From the NCBI RefSeq assembly GCF_910592395.1, contig NC_088323.1, positions 10,341,501-10,401,500 on the forward strand: 60,000 nt of DNA, in the 5' to 3' direction. This document shows positions 22,899-32,817 of this stretch, piece by piece. Numbering within the stretch: position 1 is the stretch's first letter; every line of letters begins with the position of its first letter. Source of the stretch: Lineus longissimus (lineage: Eukaryota > Nemertea > Pilidiophora > Heteronemertea > Lineidae). Under the pieces are notes generated by a model. The model worked only from the letters and a program-made list of their open reading frames with translations, searched no databases and was not told the origin of the DNA. The position numbers and the translations under genes are program-made.

Positions 22899-23063
22899 GA
22901 AAGAGCCAGTCAGATTGTGAAGATGCCGTTATCGAACCTGAACCAGGGTCTTCTTCCACTCGAGTAATTGATCACCAGTCCGATCAAAACCAAGACAACA
23001 TTGTAAAATTGCCTCATTGCAGATCATATAATGAAACTCTAAGCAGGAGTCATGAATCTTCAG
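22899..23063 (+). CDS. Linker exon, second GKSQSD-type unit (phase 1-1)
   Basis: This is a 165-bp exon (TTGTTCAG acceptor, TTCAG|GTTAG donor). The peptide starts KSQSDCEDAVIEPEPGSSST, matching the repeat unit, followed by a unique tail ending SRSHESS. It is another shuffled copy of the linker module. Confidence 0.6.
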
Positions 23064-23125
23064 GTTAGTCTATATAGTCTATGTATTTTGCCAATGTACA
23101 TAATGAAATGGGTTTCATCTGTTAA

Positions 23126-23750
23126 CCCTTTCACTGCCGGTAGCTTCTAATTTTTAGCTACCTCACCTGCCGGTAGGTTTCTTTGTTTTAACATGATTTT
23201 GAGTATGGATATTTCTCAACCCTGTAGAGAGAAAGCCTCTGGAGATAGAGCAAAACAATGTATATATGGGACCATAATTTGCCCTAATTTGCATACCGCC
23301 ATCTTGAATTTATAATGAGGACGAAATTTTTTTTGAAAAAACTATGTAATTGGCAAAACACAATATACACACTCTCATTATTGCTAATTTGTTCATCATT
23401 TACATCAAAGTCAGGATCTAAATCATCACCATCGACGAACTCCTCACCAGAGTCCGAATCGTTCACTATATCCAGCTCATCAAGGACCTCAGACACAGTC
23501 AGTTTCTTCTTGGTCATTTTGGCTTCAAATTACTCGATAAACTTCCAAACATCGAAATATAAAACCATCCGCCATGTTTTGCTGAACCATCTATACTACC
23601 ACGCCATCTATCAAACTTTACGCTAACCACGCTCAATAACGAAATTTCAATGGTTTTATAGTGTATGGATAATTGTCGCAGAAGTGCGCCTCCGGCAGTA
23701 AAGGGAATAATATTGATTGTCGCAGAAGTGCGCCTCCGGCAGTGAAAGGG
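23126..23750 (-). mobile_element. piggyBac-type non-autonomous element
   Basis: CCCTTTCACTGCCGG at the left and CCGGCAGTGAAAGGG at the right are perfect inverted ends, flanked by TTAA on both sides (23122-23125 and 23751-23754). TTAA duplication with CCC ends is diagnostic of the piggyBac group. The right end is partly duplicated inside (TCGCAGAAGTGCGCCTCCGG occurs twice, at about 23675 and 23719). Confidence 0.85.
23284..23517 (-). pseudogene. Remnant N-terminus of a piggyBac-type transposase
   Basis: The minus-strand frame starts MTKKKLTVSEVLDELDIVND and continues SDSGEEFVDGDDLDPDF. The acidic S/D/E-rich start resembles the N-termini of piggyBac transposases. The DDE catalytic region is absent, so the element is an internal-deletion derivative of a longer autonomous copy. 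Confidence 0.55.
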
Positions 23751-24208
23751 TTAACCAAATAATGACCTATATTCTTAAAATGCTTTTAATTGGGGTACAT
23801 GTAAAAACCAGATTAAGATTCGTCCTGCTCAAGGTCTGATCTTTGATGTCTCATGTGTCACAGATGAGCACGAGCACAAGTCATTCCTCCACCAATTGAC
23901 TCTTTCATTTAGAGTTTTTATCATGGACACTTATGATGAAGATAAATGTGATGTTGATGAGTACTATACTTCAGAGGTATTTGAGACTGGAAAAAGCTGA
24001 AATCATTGGTGTTATAGACAAACCTCACATAAATTCCGAAGTGCTAGAAATCACAATCTAAATTAGGATTGCAATTTAGATCCTGGTTAACCATTTCTGA
24101 TGACAAGTATAGTAGTAATAATTACAGTGACTGATGATGCTGTACTTGCATCAATTTAACTTTGCAAGCGTGAGCAAAATATCCATGAACCATTGTTTTT
24201 TTCTTCAG

Positions 24209-24325
24209 GGAAAAGCCAGGAAGAAAGCGCTCCTAATTCTCTGAAGACCCGTCTTCGAGTTAAAGTGGCCAAAAAGTGCAATACATGGAAGGACAAAGAC
24301 ATTGAAGATGAGGATATGTTGAGAA
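24209..24325 (+). CDS. Linker exon GKSQEES (phase 1-1)
   Basis: This is a 117-bp exon (TTCTTCAG acceptor, GAGAA|GTAAGT donor) encoding GKSQEESAPNSLKTRLRVKV, then KKCNTWKDKDIEDEDMLR. It keeps the GKSQ start of the linker family and adds a basic then acidic stretch. Confidence 0.58.
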
Positions 24326-25030
24326 GTAAGTTAATGTATATGGCTATGTAATTCAGTACTTAGTTGAATAGAATTTGGGGTTTTATGAGTCATTAATCCA
24401 ACATAGGGCCTTGAACTCTGTGACCTTGAAAAGTATGTCAAATAAATAACCCAGAAGATATGCAGGGTTCCTACAACTCCTGAAAACCATTGAAAACTGG
24501 AATTCTGAAAATATTTTTCCATGTCTGGAAAACCATGGTATTTCTAGGTTTTTCAACAATATCTGTGAAAACCATGGAATTTTAGCTTTCTGTGATTTTA
24601 AACTCCATATTTTTTACATGGGTGTTGAAAAAACCCTACCCTCTTGGTTCCTGTTTGGACTCCGCAAGTAACTTAGACATGTGTTCAGGTCCACATTTTT
24701 GCCATCTAGCATTCCATTAATGCTACTCGTTTGGTGTTTCGAATACCAGTGAGATTAGCCATAGCTATCAGAGCAGTTATGGAGTCGGACGGAAATATGA
24801 CAAGGTCAGCAAACGTTTTTGGCATTATTACAGCTGTTCAAAAAAGAAAGGACCTGCAAATTTGTCCTTCCTTTCAAAAATGTCCCTTGTTTCCCTTGTT
24901 TATAGGTCTGTTTTCCAATGGAAGTCCATCATTTCATGTGCTGGGCGCACATATGCATCCCATCCCATCCTGCTTTGTTTTCTGTCAACTTGTGGAAAAT
25001 CCCTTTGAACGATTTACTTGAATTCTTTAA
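24326..25030 (+). other. Intron with element fragments
   Basis: 24413-24447 is a solo piece of the Helentron-like core (CTCTGTGACCTTGAAAAGTA). 24463-24645 has CAGGGTTCCTACAACTCCTG and internal GAAAACCATGG words, like a hAT-type fragment. 24845-24960 is the dispersed GTCC repeat. Confidence 0.4.
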
Positions 25031-25633
25031 CCCCTTGAGTGCAGAATAATTCTTGAAAATGTCCATTTTTTCCGTTTACTCCGAGGTTGCGGTAGTCAAG
25101 TGTCGATTTCTCCTTGACAGGGAGTAGTTAGGACATGAAATCTGGAGTGCATTTGAACAGGACAATTGGCTTACATTTCTTGGCAGTCTCACTGTCACAT
25201 GATATTCGATTTGTGCTCAGTTGAATTTCAAATGTGCAAGTCTAGGCACGTCTAGGGTGCTTTTCTGGAGAGGGGGCTGGAACATGGGGCCTGTGAAAAT
25301 TTCTAGGTTCGATCCTGGGGTGGTCCAGGGTATGAGCCTGCAACGGCGCTTTTATCAATGCATGCCTGGTTGTCCTGTCTCATTTGAAAGCTGTATGGTG
25401 GCGAAATGAAAAAAAAAAGGTGCTGTAGAGGGGAGCGGAGCCCCCTCTCTCAACCTAAACATTCGTTTTAGGGGCGCCCAAAACCAATCGTTTTGTGCAG
25501 AATTTAATTCTCCTTTGAATGCACTTGGTCTCAAGTCCATAGGACCAATAATAAGAAAGTTATTGCTAAAAGATGGCGACAATGTCGAGTCCCGACTTCA
25601 CAACATCTATACATGTCATACGCAGGCAAGGGG
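25031..25633. mobile_element. piggyBac-like MITE
   Basis: CCCCTTG...CAAGGGG ends are flanked by TTAA on both sides (25027-25030 and 25634-25637). The terminal repeat is short (about 7 bp, extending imperfectly). No transposase frame is evident. Internal sequence at 25350-25570 is related to 18640-18850. Confidence 0.6.
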
Positions 25634-25907
25634 TTAATGAAAATTCAGTTTCACCAGAGGAAGTTTCTTTTTCTGCTCATTTACCTCATCACACACCATC
25701 AAAGAAAATCAGTTTGTACCCTAAGGCTGAAATTTACAAATGCAAGGCACTTATTATCCCTTATTGTTCCATATTTTTGTCATGAAACAAAAAATCTCTA
25801 TTGATGAGAAAGGCTTTTAGCAGTGAAATTTGATTTTACTTTTAGTCTGATCTATCTGTTAATGATTTTCCTCATGCACCATTTATGGAATTGTTGATTT
25901 ATTGCAG

Positions 25908-26067
25908 ACCATGACAGCCTGTGTGACAGTGGAAGTGATTGGCAGCCACCAAAACATGGCACTGATTGTGAGGACAGTGATGACTGCATATCGGATACAG
26001 AAACACATATCCCTCACCACTCTGAAACAGTTGGTGTATCCAAACACAAAGGATCTAATGCCTCCAG
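25908..26067 (+). CDS. Acidic linker exon before the finger/recombinase exon
   Basis: Acceptor TTATTGCAG, donor CTCCAG|GTACAT, starting phase 1 and ending phase 2. It encodes HDSLCDSGSDWQPPKHGTDC, then EDSDDCISDTETHIPHHSET. The split AG|G Arg codon joins exactly to the next exon, which supports both splice sites. Confidence 0.62.
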
Positions 26068-26486
26068 GTACATATTTATAATTCAATACTAGTGTCCGAC
26101 ACTTCAAAGTTGTTTACTTACAATACAGTTCACTCTGGTCCTTTTTTTTCATTTGTCCCCTTCTGTGCAAGATAGGTGGCATTCACAATTCTACTCTTCA
26201 AACTATTAGTGCTCAAATCATGAACCTAGAATATTCAGCCTCAACTGTATTCATGATACCGTAAATTGTATTTATTTGTCTTTATTCCATATCATGTAAA
26301 AACAGTTTTCTAATTTCCTGCCTGGTTTTACTTTATTGGGCTTGACAACACAAAACATTTAATGCAGAGCATTTATCTTAAGCTCAAAGCTGTTGAATGG
26401 AAAAGTTGTGTGCTGGTCGGTATATCTGTATCATGTGATCAGGTGATATGAGAAATTCTATGCAATTGTTGTTGATCTTTTTTCAG

Positions 26487-28555
26487 GAAAAGCGTGGTTA
26501 AAGAAATTGTGGCCGATTCAGAGGATAGTGACTCTGGTAGTGTAAAGCTGCCTATGCTGGACATTCCATTCAGTGGTATCAAGGTAAAAAAATTCAACAA
26601 AACCGATTCTGGGAAAAAGCGCTGGGATAAGCGACATTACTGTGTTTTCTGTGGAAAGGCCTATCCCAAACTACCCCGCCATCTCGTGGCTTAGCATAAG
26701 GAAGAGTCTGATGTTGCACTTGCTTTATCATACAACACAAATGATAAGGATCAGAAGGCAAAACGGATGAAAATTTAGGAGGAACTGCGGAACAAAGGAG
26801 ATTATGCCCATAACATTGAAGTCATGAAATCTGGGCAGGGAGAAATTGTACCCAAAAAAAGCTTGTCCGTTCCAAAGGCATATACTGAATATTTGCCCTG
26901 TTCATATTGCTTTGCAATGTATTTACGCCAGGACCTTTATAGACACATTGCCACATGCAAAGCTAAAGCAGTTGTTCTTCCAAAGGGAACACGACATCAG
27001 AATGCCAGCAGTAGATTACTGCCATCCACCACCTTGGCAAGTCAGTCTTTGAAGGAGAATGTTCTTTCTCAACTCTCCACTGATGATATTGGTGTTGTAG
27101 CCAAACATGATCCCCTTATCATAGCTTATGCAAAGAACCGTTTGCTACAGCATGAGACTCAACCACATATGTTTGCCGTCATTAGGACAAAAATGAGGGA
27201 GCTTGGGCGATTTCTTTTAGCTGTTAGAAAGGTGAATTTTAATATAATTCAGTTGGAAGACTGTATCAAACCAGAACATTTTGATTGTGTGACGAAAGCT
27301 GTGAGAGATTTGTGTGGATTTGGTGGTAAATCTGTTGGCATCCCATCGCTGGCTCTGAAACTAGGCCACAGCCTGAATGCTTGTGCAGATAGAATTTCCT
27401 TTGTTGCCATAACCAATGGTAACGAAGAAAAGGAACGTCAGGCAAAGAAATTTCAGGAACTGTACAGAATGGGATGGACTGTGAGAGTGTCGTCCCATGC
27501 TCTCACTGCTCTTCATGTTGGATGAAATGGCCAGGGCCATTGTGCTCACCTCATGTGGAGGAAAGATGGATAAAGAGCATGGTATTGTGTCATGTAGTGT
27601 TAGGTTTGATGTAGGTCCAAGCAATTACAATTTCCCCAAAATGGCCAATTTACAGTACATTCGACCTCTGTGACCTTGAAAAGTAGGTCAAATCAAAGAA
27701 GACCCGGGTGACACATTGAATGGTTGTTAGAATTAGATGTACCTATGATATAAAATTGGTGCCAATCGGGCAAGTCATTACTAGGAATAATGGCATTTTG
27801 AAGAATTTAGGATTTGGCCCCCTCCCTGGAGGCCGAACGGCAAATCAGATCGCACCAAACTTCGGTACCTGAGATCACCTGACCAAGGGGTACATGTGTA
27901 CTTAATTTGTGATCAATAGTCATTGCAGTTAAGAAACGTGCCATAGTTACGGCCTGACGGCGAATTTACGCCATTTGACCTCTGTGACCTTGACAAGAAG
28001 GTTAAATTAAAAACCTGTGTGACATATACTGTATGGTGGTTAGATGTACCCATGATATCAAATTGGTGGCAATCGGGCAAGAAGTTAAGGAATAATCACA
28101 TTTTTAAGGTTTTTGGATTTTGCCCCCTGGTGATCAAGTGGTGAATCATATTGGACCAAACTTCGGTCCCTGAGATCACCTGACTAAGGGGTAAATGTGT
28201 ACCAAATTTGGTATCAATAGTCATTGCAGTTTAGAAACGTGCCATCGTTACATCCTAACGGCCAATTTACACCATTTGACCTCTGTGACCTTGAAAAGGA
28301 GGTCAAATCAAAAACCCGGAGATGATGCACCTTTGCTAGAAGTACCTACCATATTTTTTTCAAAATTTCCCGACTACTATTAAGGGAGATATTGCATATT
28401 TTCACTTTTAACGTTTGGCCCCCTGGTGGCCAAACCATGAAACGAATCGGACCGAAACTTGGTCTCCAAGGTGTCATTTCATAAGGGTACATGTGTACCA
28501 AGTTTCAACTCAATAGCTCTAACAGTTACGAAACGTGCCCTGCTAACGGACGACG

Positions 28556-28596
<41 letters not shown>

Positions 28597-29412
28597 ACGA
28601 CGGACGCCACGGTATGGGATAAGCTCACCTCTGCTAAGAGGTGAGCTAAAAATGGAACAAGCCGAATATGGTTCCATTGACAAAGGATGTTGTGAAATTA
28701 CAGAAACATGCATATGATAAAATCAGACTCTTTCAGGAGCAGCTTAGGGCAGGGAATACCGCTGTTTGGAGAATTCTCTGTGAATGTGTCCTCACGCATG
28801 TGATAACATTCAACAGAAAACGAAGTGGTGAGGTTGAGAGGTTGGAGGTGGACATGCTAAAAAACAGGTTCAGTAAGACTAGGTCGATGCAGGATGAGGT
28901 GTATAATTCTCTCACCGAATTTGACAAAAAACTTGTTGAAACATTCACGAGGATTGAGATTCGTGGGAAGAAAGGAAGGAAAGTTCCCATCCTGTTGACT
29001 CCAGTCATTGTTGAGTCGATGGACCTGCTGGATTCGTCGCGTAAAAATGCAGGCATCTCAGATGATAATAACTTCTTTTTTGCCAATAATGCCAATGGGC
29101 ACCTTCGTGGCCATGACTGTATAAGGACGCATGCATCAGAAGCAGGATTAGAGCGTGGGGAGTTAGTTCAGTCGACTCAACTACGGAAGCACATTGCAAC
29201 TTTGTCTCAATTAATCAATCTTCAAGAACATGATCAGGATATCCTGGCAAATTTCATGGGACATGATTTGCGTATTCACAGGGATTACTACAGGCTCCCT
29301 GAGGGAACACTACAGATGGCGAAGGTTGGAAAACTGCTACTACTGGCAAATAAGGGCAAGCTAGGCGATCATGCTGGCAAAACCTTAAACGACATCGATG
29401 TCAGTGGCGCTG
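26487..29412 (+). CDS. Finger plus tyrosine-recombinase-like exon, disrupted
   Basis: The exon starts phase 2 at 26487 and ends phase 1 at 29412 (GCTG|GTAAGT). Its sequence without the element is 1.8 kb. Finger motifs: YCVFCGKAYPKLPRHL (26638-26685) and LPCSYCFAMYLRQDLYRHIA (about 26893-26952). The recombinase-like domain after 28650 shows RKRSGEVERL (Arg I), RGKKGRKVPILL (the beta-hairpin Lys), STQLRKHIAT (box II Arg; the usual His is Thr), then NFMGHDLRIHRDYYRLPE (box III His and nucleophilic Tyr). Known enzymes of this fold break DNA through a Tyr-DNA bond. TAG codons at 26692 and 26776 interrupt the frame. Removing 27523-28649 restores ...LHVG|KWNKPNMVPL in frame. Confidence 0.75.
27523..28649 (-). 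mobile_element. Helentron-like (HINE) family 1, copy 1, inside the recombinase exon
   Basis: The element runs TGAAATGGCCAGGGCCATTG ... GAGGTGAGCTAA. Host bases on the two sides join without any duplication (GGA|AAA TGG), restoring the reading frame. Insertion is between A and A, that is between T and T on the other strand. The T-T target, lack of target duplication, terminal palindrome, subterminal GCTCACC/GGTGAGC, a (CGA)n microsatellite at 28550-28600 and a terminal hairpin (GCTCACCTC TGCTAA GAGGTGAGC) match Helentron-associated elements. It is nearly identical to 52044-53209 and 54027-55194. The core has three diverged monomers. Confidence 0.8.
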
Positions 29413-29543
29413 GTAAGTGTTATTCATGCATATTTCTAGTTTATTCCTTTGAAGCAGTGGGGTGAGAATTCTTTCTGAGAGGGCAAAGGGGTTGTTTGGT
29501 TTCAATGTTATTCACATTTGTGATCCTTGAATGAGAATATGAA

Positions 29544-31621
29544 CAAGAGGCCCAAGGGCCTGGCGCTCAGCTGAGTTAATATCATTAATATCTTCCCGGT
29601 GTTTAGTTCATTATGCATGAAAATGGCATGCTCCATGGTATTTGATATCCTTTTGCGTTCACTACGGTACCAATGTTTTTGGTTGACATAATTATGCCAC
29701 TGTTGGAACATTCTCATGGTTTATGGTATGCACCTGTTGATGGGCCATATGAATAAAAACTAGCATAAGCTTTTACTCCAGATTTTGAAGTATTTAGTAT
29801 GCTTCAAAAATTGGAATAGTTTAGTTCTTGTGAAAGCAAAGGATTTTTAGAAATCAGTATTTGCTACCAAAACAAGTAAATGCTAGACTACATATGAACG
29901 AAAATGTAGGATGAACCTTTTACCTGGTAGTATAAATGTATTTTCTTGGAACCATGTAGCCTTTAAAAGTCGAAGTGAATGGTTGGTTGTTCCTCTTTGC
30001 CGGACTGCATTCACATTTTGTTTGGTGGACATGTCATGCAAGAATTGGTCAAACCATACATCCATTTATGGAGAATCAGAGTGCATGGATTCCGAGTCAT
30101 TAAAAATGTCTAAAGAATTATTCTTGGGTCATGAAGGGAAACCTGCGTTGTTTAGTATGAAAGTGAAAAATATGACAGAGTTAAGAAAATTATGTTTTAT
30201 TGAACAATAGTAAGTTTTGATTGTCTGCTTGGCTCCTTGCCAGTTAAATAACATGTGACTATACACAAAATAGAAAACTTTGGTGGAAATTGTAAATCAT
30301 TTTTTTTATCTATCAGGGGAAACAAGCTGATGATGATCAAGTAAATCATTCATGAGAAATCGTTTTGTTGCTGAAGCTTGCATGACGAAGTTAATGCTAA
30401 ACCTTTTCTTGTGCTCTACTGCGCCACCGTAGTTTTCTATTTAGACCAGCGATGACGTCATTTCTGGTGATTCCCTACGCTATTTGGTATTGTACAGTAT
30501 GCAATGTATTTTTTCAGCGCTGTCAGTTGCCGAAGAGAGTGCCGTAGCTTCCTCAATTTCCAATCAATTTTTATGGGAGTGACATTATTGTATTGCTTAG
30601 AATGTCTACTTTTTACTCATGAAAGAATCGTAGAACTAAAACTTAATAGGCGAACAGAATCATGCCGATTCACTGCACATACTGTGGGAATTCTCCACTT
30701 CAAAATACATCGGCGATGTCATCGCGAATAACAGAGAATGCACTTCCGATATCGTTTTCACAGAAATGTGGCCAAATTTTCAAGAACTAATTTCTGAAAG
30801 TAGTCCCTAAAGACCTTACGACTACCACTGAAACGAACTGGTGATAATATCGCCTACCAGACTACCGTAGTACTAGCCCGTAGCCAGGTAGCGGGCCATC
30901 GTCATCGAGCTGAGTGTCATTGTGTGAGCTCCAAGATTATTGCACATGGATCGAGTAAACAACATGCCGCCATTTTGTCTCCGCTTCGGTATTTCGTAGG
31001 CCGCTAAAATGCACCTTCTCAATTAAAACCAACATAATAAGGCCTCACATCGTTCATTGAATAGGAACACCACACAAAACACAATAAAGTGGGGGTACAA
31101 TCGATTACGAAGCTGAAGTGAACAGTGATTTATTCCTGGAGCTACTGCTGCTTTTTTGTGTAGCTGCCATGTTTTGAGAACTGGCAAATAGGAGACTTCA
31201 TTGATGGCTGACGTCATCGGGCGGGAATTTGAATCAGCAGAAATAATTAAAAGGCAGGTAGCGCCCTCTCCTGTTAAAATTTTGAACTTTTTCTCAATAA
31301 AATAGTTTTTCAAGAATTTTATCTTAATATTAAAGCATATTTCGACTAATTCTGCTGCTCCTAGGCCGATATAGGCCAGTTTCCTTCATGCGCTCTCGCT
31401 CGCAGGAAGTAGGTCGAATGGCGACAAATTTTGTTTTGAAAGTAGAGTTTGACCAGAAGTATCCAGAAATGAAAAATTGAAGTCTCTAGGTCTTACGGTT
31501 ACAAAATGTGCACCATGGGTTTAACGGACGGACGGACGGACGGACGGACAGACGGACGGACAGATGGACGCCACTGAGCAGCTTGTTTGACAAGCTCAGC
31601 TGACTTTGTCAGCTGAGCTAA
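29544..31621 (-). mobile_element. Helentron-like family 2, complete copy A
   Basis: One end is CAAGAGGCCCAAGGGCCTGG followed by CGCTCAGCTGAG. The other end has a (GACG)n tract at 31524-31560 and a perfect hairpin (AGCTCAGCTGAC TTT GTCAGCTGAGCT) followed by AA. It lies within the intron after the recombinase exon. The same element, inverted and interrupted by two family 1 copies, is at 51585-55953. The architecture (end palindrome, subterminal inverted repeats, tetranucleotide microsatellite, hairpin) parallels family 1. A 99-codon frame at 29911-30210 recurs in the other copy, but has no known homolog. Confidence 0.72.
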
Positions 31622-32027
31622 TAAAAAAGCTACGAAATTTTGGAATTGCAGTGATGATTACATATATCAAACCTACTCAAATGATGCTTGTGGGGATTGG
31701 CTGACTGTGGTAAACTTGTTCTTTCAAACCCTCATTCTATACTTTTGCAGTCTATACATTCACCTTACAAATAACATGCCTAAAGAGTCAAACACGTCAT
31801 TTATGTTTTCATTCAGTGGGACTTGCAAACGCTTTGCATTGCTCGATTGTTCAACTCACATCAATCCATATCAAGTCAACAAGGGCCTTATTGTTAAATC
31901 AGGTTACAGTAGGGACAATTGGCACAAAACAACAGGCTATAGGTTCAAGAGGTCTTGAAAATAGGAATGATCGAACTGTTTTAATACTGCTTCGTTTTAT
32001 CATGTTTTCGATGGAAATCTTCAGGTT
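31622..32027 (+). other. Intron, no exon recognised
   Basis: Open frames of up to 83 codons exist (31707-31958), but they lack splice context or family resemblance. Confidence 0.35.
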
Positions 32028-32400
32028 TTTGGCTCGCCTCGTGAGCCTTATAATGACATGGCTTTGTCTTTGTCGGTTGGTGTTCGTTAGCATGTCACGT
32101 TTCGTAACTGCTAAAGTGATTCACTTAAAACTCCATACATATGTCCCTCTTGGTAAAATCTGCTCGCATACCAATTTTCGGTCCGTTCTGATTCTCTGGT
32201 TGGCAACCAGGGGGCACAATGTGAAAACAGAAAAAGTGCAATAACTCCCTAACCAATGGCCGAAACCTGACCAAATTTTTATGGTGTGTGCATCTAGAGA
32301 GGGTACATGACATGTCTTACGGGTTTTTGATTTGACCTACTTTTCAAGGTCAGAAAGATCAAAGCTTGCTAAATCACCGTTGGCGTTACTATTTCAGCAA
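32028..32400 (+). mobile_element. Helentron-like family 1 fragment
   Basis: It starts TTTTTGGCTCGCCTCGTGAGCC (terminal hairpin end). It has AGCATGTCACGTTTCGTAAC, inverted core wording AGGGGGCACAATGTG and TTGACCTACTTTTCAAGGTC near 32329. The palindromic far end was not found, so it is truncated or diverged beyond recognition. Confidence 0.5.
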
Positions 32401-32760
32401 GAAGGATCTAAACTTGTGTGGACATGCTTAAAACATTTGATCCACTCGAACGTCAAATATGGCCACCAAGCTTCAATAATCAGATGTCCACCAAAATTTA
32501 TATGGCTATGGCCTATGCATGTATGTACTCTCTACAATGTTCCTGTTTTTCAGTCAAATCTCAACACCACTAATCGCCAGGGGGGTCATCTTGAAAATTA
32601 GACAAAGTCCAATTACTCTGAAACTGATTATCGGATTGCAACCATATTTGATTATGTGACTATGTACTCTCTACAACAACTGAAATTGTCAGTATATAAG
32701 AATGGGTTATTGAGGGAAAAAAGATATGGTCGTAGCCAACATGACAATTTCTCTTTGCAG

Positions 32761-32817
32761 TGTCCGATGAGTCTGATTCGGATGAAGGAGAGACAACAAC
32801 ACAGTCAGCAAGAAAAG
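32761..32817 (+). CDS. Short acidic exon VSDESDSDEGE (phase 1-1)
   Basis: This is a 57-bp exon with a strong acceptor (TTTCTCTTTGCAG) and donor (AAAAG|GTAAGC). It encodes SDESDSDEGETTTQSARK. It preserves frame between the recombinase exon and the lysine-rich exon at 35175. Confidence 0.5.

Noticed and set aside
28459-28644. Open frame with a long arginine run (also 52904-53239, 54889-55173, 54968-55180)
   Set aside because: It is the translation of the (CGA)n / (GTC)n microsatellite inside Helentron-like elements. The run length differs between copies and both strands are open.
30504-30731. 75-codon frame repeated at 53598-53825 as a possible conserved gene
   Set aside because: Both lie at the same place in the two copies of Helentron-like family 2. 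The identity comes from the young element, with no start context or family match.
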